Below are positions 1 through 5,143 of a DNA stretch of 5,143 nt, piece by piece. The position numbers and the translations under genes are program-made. Within the stretch, counting starts at the first letter, position 1. Every line of letters begins with the position of its first letter. The notes beneath the pieces are model-generated. The model did no database searches and was not told where the DNA came from. It saw only the letters and a list, made by a program, of their open reading frames with translations. The stretch is from a bacterium (GTDB lineage Bacteria; Arandabacterota; Arandabacteria; Arandabacterales; Arandabacteraceae): positions 1 through 5,143 of the forward strand of contig JAOZOU010000039.1 in the NCBI GenBank assembly GCA_029933125.1. The letters are read 5' to 3'.

Positions 1-10
1 AACTCACGTA

Positions 11-225
<215 letters not shown>

Positions 226-264
226 TCAGCGGCTCCCGGATGTTCGCAAGATTTCCTGGATCAC

Positions 265-3200
265 TCATTTCAGAATCTTTTCGACCAGTGCATCAATTTC
301 CTGCAGTTCTTTCTGGAGCGTCTTGCGTACCATCGAGCGCAGCTTACCAACGCTCTTGATATTGCCGGTGCCACCCGCATTGAGCCACTGCTCCACCTTG
401 GCGCTGCACTCCTTGCCCAATTCTGCCAGTCTATAATGGGCAACATTCTCTACACTGAATTGAGGAATAGGAAGTTCAAGGACCTTCTTGTGAATGTGGC
501 GAGGCCCCCATAATCCACGGCTTTGCATCGGCTTTATCAACTTGTCAATCACGGGCGCATTGAGTAACGCACACAGGAAGAGGGCCTCGTCGAGGGTGTT
601 TAACTCACAAGAATACGTCATGGTGTCTGCAACGTACCCCTTGGCAAGAACACGTTGCCCATCGATCTCAAACTGTATTGGATCGTTTTCAACCACAGCC
701 GCCGTTAAGAAGGTCCCCGAGGTGTTGTAGATGACGCGATACTTTGCTAGAGGGTTCTGTGTTGTGAGTTTCTTGCGGTAATCGAGCCAGCCCAGAGCAC
801 TAATTCGACCCGCTTTAGCGCTACGTCGCTTCACCCATTCTCTTTCGGCTTTGTCCAACCACTGCCCCAAATGTAGGTAACCGCGTCGGCGGGCTTCGGC
901 TGGCCCCATGAGTTTGTAGTGTTCTCCTTGGGGCTCGATCGGAAGGACAACCAAACGGTAGTCGAGATGTCCAAAGGGCAGCAGGTCTGTTGACAAGAGG
1001 GTCGCATACAGAAAACGTCTCTCTACGTTTCCTTCAAACCTCACATCTCGATATGGCGGTTTAGCCCCCTTGATTGCCCTAGGGTCCGTTTCCAACAATG
1101 GCAGTTCAGGGTCAAATCCGACCCGGGTTGGCTTTACCTGCACGAACCAGAATGAGCGGGGAACGATCGTCGCACCTTGAGCGAACCTTGCCTTGTAGCA
1201 ACTCTCGCTCGTAACCCGCTCTTCCTTGCCGGCTGACCAGAAGGAGCGCCCGCCGAGCGTGTTAACTGAGAATTGAACATGGTCGACGGTAAGCAAGCGT
1301 TCAGCTTCCTTGAGCGAGGCGTTTTTTCGCACGAGCTTGCCACTCAAGATTTGCCCTGGGACGGTTGAGACAATGCTGGATCTACCTACGGTCCCCTCGC
1401 CTTTATCTGCGATGAGCACACACGCAGGTACATTGAATAGCGGCTCAACACTTTCGCAGTCCCAGAGTTCGCGCCAGAAAAGCCTCTGCCGCGGAGATTC
1501 CTTGAGCGCAAAGGTGCGTTTACGTAATGCATCGTGCTGGTCAGCACTGAACACGCTCTTGGGCAGGACAAAAGCTATTTTCCCACCGCTCTTGAGATAT
1601 AGATCTGCTGCACGCACAAGGAAAAGCGTTGCTGCTTCAAGGTGGGTGATGAGCTCCCCTCGGCCTGTGAGCAACTTGTACTCTTCTCTGATTTGCCGTT
1701 TCAGAAAAGCCTGATACCTGGGCTCCATGTAGCGGAATGCAATCCAGGGTGGATTGCCCATAATGAAATCAAACTTGCGTTTGAAAAGCAGCGGTTTGTA
1801 AATGTTTTTCAGGATGAATGCCCAGATGGTGTCACGCTCGGTCTCAATGAGGTGTTTCAGCGCCTGCGCAATAGTAAAGAGGGCTTGAACAAGCTCATCA
1901 TCTCGAGCCGCCGGAAACCGTTGGGCTGCGAGAAAATTGCGAAATATTTCAAGCACCGCTTTTTTCCCTTTGTTTTGCAGCGCGAAGTCCCTCGCCAACT
2001 CGATTGCGTGATCGTAAAGCGCGACGTTCTCGACGAGTCGCTCGGGCAGATGGATTTCATTTCCGTCCAATTCCACCCGATACCCTGGCAGCCGGGAGAC
2101 AAGTACGTTGTTGATGTTCTCCATGGGTATTTGCTCCACGAGCTCTGGCAGCTTGATCGTGTCGGCAAGGTAGACGGGAATACTGATCTTGCCTCTCCGC
2201 CTCTTAAGCAAGTCCCCAAGGGCAAGGACATAGTTGGTCTTGGCCACGATTACCGCCAGGGCATGGATGTCAGCGCCGTATACTGAGTTGAGAATATGGT
2301 GCAGAGTCTTACGCGAGTTTCCCAGCCTCTCGCGCTTCTCTCGAACGGCAAGGTACAGAAATGTGCCGGAACCACACGCAGGGTCAAGCATGGCGCCGTG
2401 TGGATCGGCATCAAGCAATTTGTTGACCATGCGGTGGGCTAACCAATCAGGGGTGTAAAACTCGCCGAGGTCGTGACGCGTCTCAGGGTCAACCAGTTCC
2501 TGATAGAGCGATTTGAGCACATCTTCTGACAGCTCGCGCAGGTTGTAATTCTGCAATAAGCTGAACAACCAACGCACCATACTGACGCCCACTTTTACAG
2601 CGTCTGCCCGCGCAAGCCAAGAGAAGAAATCTTCTTCGATAAAGTTCTCGATGCCCTGAGCTTTAAACAGTCGCCCTTCAAGCATCTCAACGATTTTGGC
2701 TTCCTCCGGCAAGGTTGCACTTTCGGTAATCCGCATCCACGACATGAGTTTGGCCAAGGTGGCAAGGTATGTGTGCCGCACGAAAAGTTCGTCCCCCGCA
2801 ACCTCGCTGCCGTATACAATGCGAAGATATTTCTCCCAGCTTCGGTACACGACGGCGAAGGCGCCTTGGATTTTGATCTCTTGCCACAACGCAAGAAGTG
2901 TATGTGTGGTGGTCTGAAATGCATGGCTTCGGCCACCGAAGTCACGCACAATCATTTCACTTGTCGGATGCAAGATCTCCTTCCGCAAGAAATAACGGTC
3001 AAGCCAGAAAAAAATCTCGTTGGGTTTAAGCTTTGTCCAATCAGCCTCTTCGACTACTCGGAGAGCCACGCTCTTTGGGTCAACGTCTTTTCTTGAGCTC
3101 TCAACCAACGCCGGGGAGTAAGTCACGAAGCGAACTCCATCAGTAGCAACACATAAATAGGGTGTCCTGACCTCCGGAGGTTCCTGTGACCAGAGAATTG

Positions 3201-3549
3201 CAACGTAACGGCGCAGCTGCTCCTCAGCTTCAGAGCGTTTCTTGCGGATGCTGGTCTCGAACTCAATGACGACGTTGCCAAAGAGATTATCTGCTCTCCC
3301 CCTAATAATGCGATCCTTTTGTTTCGCCCGCAGGTGCTTTTCAATTCCCGACACAAACGACTCAATGAAACCCGGCTGGATGCCCAGGAGATCCTGCATC
3401 AGCATGCCAAAACGCGCTGAGCGCGCCGGTTCACTGTTCAGTAGCTCGACATCCCGCAAGTACTTTGGAATGATTTCTTCCCAGTGCGCTCGGCGTATAT
3501 CCGGAACGCGCGTTGGCTTTTCAGCAAGCTTTGTTTTCTTCTTCCCCAA
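265..3549 (-). CDS. Type IIG-like (Eco57I-type) restriction-modification protein: nuclease region fused to N6-adenine DNA methyltransferase
   Basis: This 1094-residue protein probably both methylates adenine in a specific DNA site and cuts unmodified DNA. Residues 45-120 resemble a PD-(D/E)xK nuclease core: GRAD (D87), a strand with IEFE (E96, E98), then EEQLRRY (Q111). A helical region (about 200-350) links it to a gamma-type methyltransferase: GEFYTP at 362-367, the SAM-binding DPACGSG at 389-395, YGADIHALAV near 424-433, the catalytic NPPW at 599-602, and GKIAFVLPKSVF at 656-667. Residues 760-1040 should hold target recognition; they include RGLWGPRHIHKKVLELPIP, a typical closing segment of such enzymes. 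No helicase motifs are seen, which argues against type I, type III or type ISP. The TTG start was chosen because AAAGGGG lies 7 bases upstream. The gene overlaps the preceding HhH gene by 29 bases. The frame is intact. The family call is firm; the cleavage activity and specificity are inferred. Confidence 0.93.
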   Translation of the reverse strand: MGKKKTKLAEKPTRVPDIRRAHWEEIIPKYLRDVELLNSEPARSARFGMLMQDLLGIQPGFIESFVSGIEKHLRAKQKDRIIRGRADNLFGNVVIEFETSIRKKRSEAEEQLRRYVAILWSQEPPEVRTPYLCVATDGVRFVTYSPALVESSRKDVDPKSVALRVVEEADWTKLKPNEIFFWLDRYFLRKEILHPTSEMIVRDFGGRSHAFQTTTHTLLALWQEIKIQGAFAVVYRSWEKYLRIVYGSEVAGDELFVRHTYLATLAKLMSWMRITESATLPEEAKIVEMLEGRLFKAQGIENFIEEDFFSWLARADAVKVGVSMVRWLFSLLQNYNLRELSEDVLKSLYQELVDPETRHDLGEFYTPDWLAHRMVNKLLDADPHGAMLDPACGSGTFLYLAVREKRERLGNSRKTLHHILNSVYGADIHALAVIVAKTNYVLALGDLLKRRRGKISIPVYLADTIKLPELVEQIPMENINNVLVSRLPGYRVELDGNEIHLPERLVENVALYDHAIELARDFALQNKGKKAVLEIFRNFLAAQRFPAARDDELVQALFTIAQALKHLIETERDTIWAFILKNIYKPLLFKRKFDFIMGNPPWIAFRYMEPRYQAFLKRQIREEYKLLTGRGELITHLEAATLFLVRAADLYLKSGGKIAFVLPKSVFSADQHDALRKRTFALKESPRQRLFWRELWDCESVEPLFNVPACVLIADKGEGTVGRSSIVSTVPGQILSGKLVRKNASLKEAERLLTVDHVQFSVNTLGGRSFWSAGKEERVTSESCYKARFAQGATIVPRSFWFVQVKPTRVGFDPELPLLETDPRAIKGAKPPYRDVRFEGNVERRFLYATLLSTDLLPFGHLDYRLVVLPIEPQGEHYKLMGPAEARRRGYLHLGQWLDKAEREWVKRRSAKAGRISALGWLDYRKKLTTQNPLAKYRVIYNTSGTFLTAAVVENDPIQFEIDGQRVLAKGYVADTMTYSCELNTLDEALFLCALLNAPVIDKLIKPMQSRGLWGPRHIHKKVLELPIPQFSVENVAHYRLAELGKECSAKVEQWLNAGGTGNIKSVGKLRSMVRKTLQKELQEIDALVEKILK

Positions 3550-3835
3550 GTCCAGACCCCTTTCTGCACGTTAGGCGTCGCGCTAATTCAAAGGATGCAG
3601 CGATTCGAATGATCTTTACATCAGAGAGCCCCTTTATTTCAAGGAGCCTCTCAAGTGGTTGATTAGCCAATCCTTCAAGGGAACCGAACCTTTCTAGTAG
3701 CTCTTTGGCGATCTTCTCCGCTGGCTTGCCCTTGATCCCAGCAGAGATGAGGATCGCAAGGAGTTCCTGATCAGTCAGGCTTGCTGGTCCCTCCTCTCTC
3801 AATTTGCCGCCAGGGTGCCTCCATCTAAGTCTCAT
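3521..3835 (-). CDS. Stand-alone RadC N-terminal (UPF0758-type) helix-hairpin-helix protein
   Basis: This 104-residue protein matches only the N-terminal part of RadC/UPF0758 proteins. Residues 12-57 show the typical pattern (LREEGPASLTDQELLAILIS, then KIAKELLERFGSLEGLA). Residues 60-88 follow as a helix-hairpin-helix, LLEIKGLSDVKIIRIAASFE. Full RadC is about 220 residues and continues into a JAB/MPN metalloprotease-like domain; here it ends after a short acidic/basic tail, with no trace of the HxH...D motif. The hairpin reads GLS rather than the usual GxG. HhH domains bind DNA without sequence specificity, so a DNA-binding partner of the adjacent restriction-modification enzyme is a reasonable inference. 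The ATG start is well fixed by GGGAGG 7 bases upstream. The gene sits 12 bases after the preceding gene and overlaps the next by 29 bases, which suggests translational coupling. It could be a truncated RadC, but the clean operon fit argues for a dedicated small gene. Confidence 0.85.
   Translation of the reverse strand: MRLRWRHPGGKLREEGPASLTDQELLAILISAGIKGKPAEKIAKELLERFGSLEGLANQPLERLLEIKGLSDVKIIRIAASFELARRLTCRKGSGLGEEENKAC
3557..3563 (-). promoter_or_regulatory. Ribosome-binding site deciding the TTG start of the restriction-modification gene
   Basis: AAAGGGG on the minus strand lies 7 bases before TTG 3549 and sits inside the end of the overlapping HhH gene. The frame upstream has no better start with such a site, so TTG is preferred. 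A TTG start inside an upstream gene fits low, coupled expression of a nuclease. Confidence 0.6.
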
Positions 3836-3842
3836 AGACCCG

Positions 3843-3848
3843 CCTCCC
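3843..3848 (-). promoter_or_regulatory. Ribosome-binding site of the RadC-like gene
   Basis: GGGAGG on the minus strand stands 7 bases before ATG 3835. Its first G is also the last base of the preceding gene's TAG stop (3850-3848). This fixes the start of the HhH gene and ties its translation to the upstream gene. Confidence 0.8.
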
Positions 3849-4243
3849 TAAGTCCCAAGATCAACCAGCTTCACCAAATGCGTTGATCCTTCCTCTCCAA
3901 AAACGACCTCTCTTCCCCGAGCAGTGAATCCGATCCACTCATCTACTTCGGTTTCTAGCCTTTCGAGTGCCCAAGGACTGCTCCTCCAGAAATGCACTCC
4001 TGAACGCACGACAAGCCATCCCCATCCAAACGTGTATCCCCGCCTTACTGGCCAGACCAATTCCAGGTCCATATGCGAATCATCACAACAGCCGCCTGAG
4101 GGGCGTTCGCATGCTTCACAGGCCCAAGCAAGACCTACGGATGGATTGTTTTTCCGTCTCGCCTCCTCATGCCTAAAGTCCTTAAGGTCTTTCTTCCACG
4201 ACTTCGCTTTTTCTCTTGGCCGTCTCACGATGCCCCGGAGCAC
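3848..4243 (-). CDS. Small Cys- and Trp-rich protein of unknown function in the restriction operon
   Basis: I do not recognise this protein of up to 131 residues. Its N-terminal 35 residues are very basic (RRPREKAKSWKKD...). Residues 40-57 contain CEAC followed by GGCC and DDSH, a possible metal-binding cluster. The rest has several tryptophans (FGWGW, HFWRSSPW, DEWIG) and a strand-like ending (REVVFGEEGSTHLVKLVDLG), suggesting a small beta-rich fold. It is probably real: its TAG stop overlaps the ribosome-binding site of the RadC-like gene, and the plus-strand frames across it look like low-complexity shadows. The start is uncertain. The GTG at 4243 is the first possible in-frame start after a TGA at 4255-4253 and has no good ribosome-binding site; GTG at 4228 and ATG at 4072 are alternatives. 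If the upstream gene is read in its repaired frame (end at 4274), the gap is 30 bases. Confidence 0.6.
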   Translation of the reverse strand: MLRGIVRRPREKAKSWKKDLKDFRHEEARRKNNPSVGLAWACEACERPSGGCCDDSHMDLELVWPVRRGYTFGWGWLVVRSGVHFWRSSPWALERLETEVDEWIGFTARGREVVFGEEGSTHLVKLVDLGT

Positions 4244-4913
4244 TAGACGTTCTCAGATGGCTATCTTCGAATCTTACATCTTGGAAGTTCTGGCAGCAAC
4301 CCGCCGCGTTCCTGCCGGAGCGATTCCCCAAAATTCCTCCCGGGGAATCCGACGCAAGCAATCGATCCTGCACCATCGCAAATCGCACCCACTGAGCGGT
4401 ATTCCGCCAACGGACTTGTTTACGGTCCGACGGCAAGGTCATTAGATCGTACTTGTTCAATTGGTTCTTCATTACCTCGCCAACTCTTTGGAGTATGTCA
4501 CCCACCGGAGCCGAACCCCCGAACTCCACCAAACCTTGAAGGCCAGGTATCCGAAACTCATCAGGGGTATTAAGACCACGCTTCAATCTCTCCGTGATTC
4601 GCTTGCTTCCTTTTCTAGCTCTCGAGGTCCTAAAGCGACCAAAACACGCTACCCATTCCTCCTGCAGACTAGCAGGTTTGGCCCCGAGCTCTTTCATCCT
4701 TCCGCGTGTCCCAGTCGTTTGGCTCGCCAGATCGTACCTTCCGGACTGGAAAGCCTCAGCTCCCTTCCTGTTCAAAGATGCAATAGTGCCATCTATCTGT
4801 TCAAGAAGCATATCCAACGCTGCCTCGACTCCGTTTCGCTTCGGAAGTTCTCCCTCCGGGCAAGCAGCAATCTGTGGTGATGACTGTTTCTCCGATGTGC
4901 CTGAAATAGCCAT
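4182..4913 (-). CDS. Mrr_N-type winged-helix protein, C-terminus apparently frameshifted
   Basis: The open frame runs from TTG 4955 to the stop at 4182 (257 codons). Counting from 4955, residues 43-102 are helical (EAALDMLLEQIDGTIASLNR, GAEAFQSGRYDLA). Residues 130-208 resemble the winged-helix N-terminal domain of Mrr restriction enzymes: a GLVEFGGSAPVGDILQRVGE segment, then LPSDRKQVRWRNTAQWVRFA and LLASDSPGGI. No Mrr nuclease domain follows. Family members normally read on as RGIW-I-x-x-A-G; here the frame gives GGILGNRSGRNAAG. Omitting one A of the AAAA run at 4330-4333 gives GGIWGIAPAGTRRVAARTSKM and a stop at 4274, so the present 30-50-residue tail is probably an artefact of a one-base insertion. 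The start at ATG 4913 is a judgement: TTG 4955 lies inside the likely -10 box, and ATG 4925 is also possible. As first gene of the operon it may regulate it or bind target DNA; both are inference. Confidence 0.75.
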   Translation of the reverse strand: MAISGTSEKQSSPQIAACPEGELPKRNGVEAALDMLLEQIDGTIASLNRKGAEAFQSGRYDLASQTTGTRGRMKELGAKPASLQEEWVACFGRFRTSRARKGSKRITERLKRGLNTPDEFRIPGLQGLVEFGGSAPVGDILQRVGEVMKNQLNKYDLMTLPSDRKQVRWRNTAQWVRFAMVQDRLLASDSPGGILGNRSGRNAAGCCQNFQDVRFEDSHLRTSSAPGHRETAKRKSEVVEERP

Positions 4914-4954
4914 GTGCAAAGCCATCCCGGCTAGGAGCCACACCTTTGCAATCA

Positions 4955-4984
4955 ATCATTTGCACAACCGCACCGAATTGTCAA
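4955..4984 (-). promoter_or_regulatory. Candidate sigma-70 promoter of the restriction operon
   Basis: Read on the minus strand, a perfect TTGACA (4984-4979) is followed by 18 bases and AATGAT (4960-4955, four of six matches to TATAAT). Transcription would start near 4949, leaving a leader of about 35 bases before ATG 4913. The placement immediately before the first gene supports it; the weak -10 box keeps it tentative. Another -10-like TACAAT lies at 5024-5019 but has no convincing -35 box. Confidence 0.45.
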
Positions 4985-5002
4985 GACGCCTTGGGGCTTG
5001 AC
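4980..5002. promoter_or_regulatory. Candidate operator: inverted repeat over the -35 box
   Basis: GTCAAG (4980-4985) and CTTGAC (4997-5002) form a perfect 6-base dyad with an 11-base spacer. The left arm covers most of the TTGACA -35 element, so a bound dimer would block or tune the promoter. The arms are short enough to occur by chance. The winged-helix protein encoded just downstream would be the first candidate binder, which is inference only. Confidence 0.25.
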
Positions 5003-5090
5003 GCAGGAAATCTGCCGTATTGTAGCGGGCTGGACCAAAGTCAGCACTGATAGAGCGGGGGAGTCGGAGAAGGGTTAACAAATACAAGAA
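4985..5090. other. Spacer between 5S rRNA and the restriction operon
   Basis: This roughly 105-base spacer holds no tRNA and no gene. I see no clear intrinsic terminator after the 5S rRNA: the only T-rich stretch (minus TTCTTGTATTTGTT, just after the 5S end) has no GC-rich hairpin of its own before it other than the 5S terminal stem. A small TCAG/CTGA dyad at 5041-5050 has only a 2-base loop. Read-through from the rRNA operon is therefore possible. Confidence 0.4.
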
Positions 5091-5143
5091 TGCGGCGGCG
5101 TCCTACTCTCCCACCCCGTTACCAGGGCAGTACCATCGGCGCT
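5091..5143 (-). rRNA. rrf: 5S ribosomal RNA, 3' portion (cut by window edge)
   Basis: The reverse complement of the last bases begins AGCGCCGATGGTACTGCC, followed by the helix CCTGGTAACGGGG, then GTGGGAGAGTAGG and CGCCGCC. These are the conserved 3'-half elements of bacterial 5S rRNA in the right order and spacing. The 5' part lies beyond base 5143. The exact 3' end is set near 5088-5092 from the terminal CGCCGCCGCA stem and could be off by a few bases. This places the restriction genes directly downstream of, and in the same direction as, what is probably an rRNA operon. Confidence 0.92.

Noticed and set aside
226-267. Read-through or recoding of the two TGA codons to extend the restriction protein
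   Set aside because: The RadC-like gene ends in TGA, tryptophan is encoded by TGG throughout, and no recoding hairpin is seen, so TGA is an ordinary stop.
1642-2286. Plus-strand open frame of 214 codons
   Set aside because: It lies wholly inside and antisense to the methyltransferase gene, whose NPPW and other motifs are clear; no domain is recognisable in it.
2595-2951. Minus-strand frame of 118 codons inside the restriction gene
   Set aside because: It is an alternative frame of the same strand, rich in Cys, Arg and Pro, within a continuous, domain-bearing gene.
3924-4445. Plus-strand open frame of 173 codons
   Set aside because: The translation is rich in Ser, Arg and Pro with no domain-like pattern, and it runs antisense to two better supported minus-strand genes.
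4461-5001. Plus-strand open frames at 4461-4880 and 4594-5001
   Set aside because: Both are antisense to the Mrr_N-type gene, whose domain signature is recognisable; their translations look like shadows.
5019-5024. TACAAT as the main promoter -10 box
   Set aside because: No -35-like hexamer sits at 16-18 bases; the nearest (CTGACT) is only 14 bases away.

Overview
The window is bacterial DNA with its coding on the minus strand. Read in that direction it starts with the 3' part of a 5S rRNA at the right edge (5143 down to about 5091), followed by about 110-180 bases of spacer and then a compact set of four genes running leftward to base 265. The organism cannot be named from this sequence. 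The 5S tail is of an ordinary bacterial type, the base composition is moderate, and Shine-Dalgarno-like sites precede two of the genes. TTG and GTG starts appear to be used, and UGA works as a stop.

In transcription order the genes are as follows. (1) A DNA-binding-type protein (about 4913 to 4274/4182) has a helical N-terminal region and a winged-helix domain like the N-terminal domain of Mrr restriction enzymes; its end looks frameshifted at a short homopolymer. (2) An unrecognised small protein rich in Cys and Trp (4243-3848). (3) A 104-residue protein made only of the RadC N-terminal helix-hairpin-helix domain (3835-3521), without the RadC JAB domain. (4) A large 1094-residue protein (3549-265) combining an N-terminal PD-(D/E)xK-like nuclease region with a gamma-class N6-adenine methyltransferase (GEFYTP, DPACGSG and NPPW motifs) and a C-terminal target-recognition region. 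This is the layout of a type IIG (Eco57I-like) restriction-modification enzyme.

Genes 2 and 3 are 12 bases apart, and the strong ribosome-binding site of gene 3 overlaps the stop codon of gene 2. Genes 3 and 4 overlap by 29 bases. This argues for one operon read from a promoter-like site (TTGACA, 18 bases, AATGAT) just upstream of gene 1 or by read-through from the rRNA operon. My inference is a single-polypeptide restriction-modification system with accessory DNA-binding partners: a possible Mrr_N-type regulator, a possible metal-binding small protein and a stand-alone HhH protein. The accessory part is what could be new.

Left of base 265 there is no complete gene. Bases 16-225 hold a minus-strand reading frame that looks protein-like but has no good start and is probably a gene remnant. 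The other long open frames, including all on the plus strand, look like shadows of these genes.
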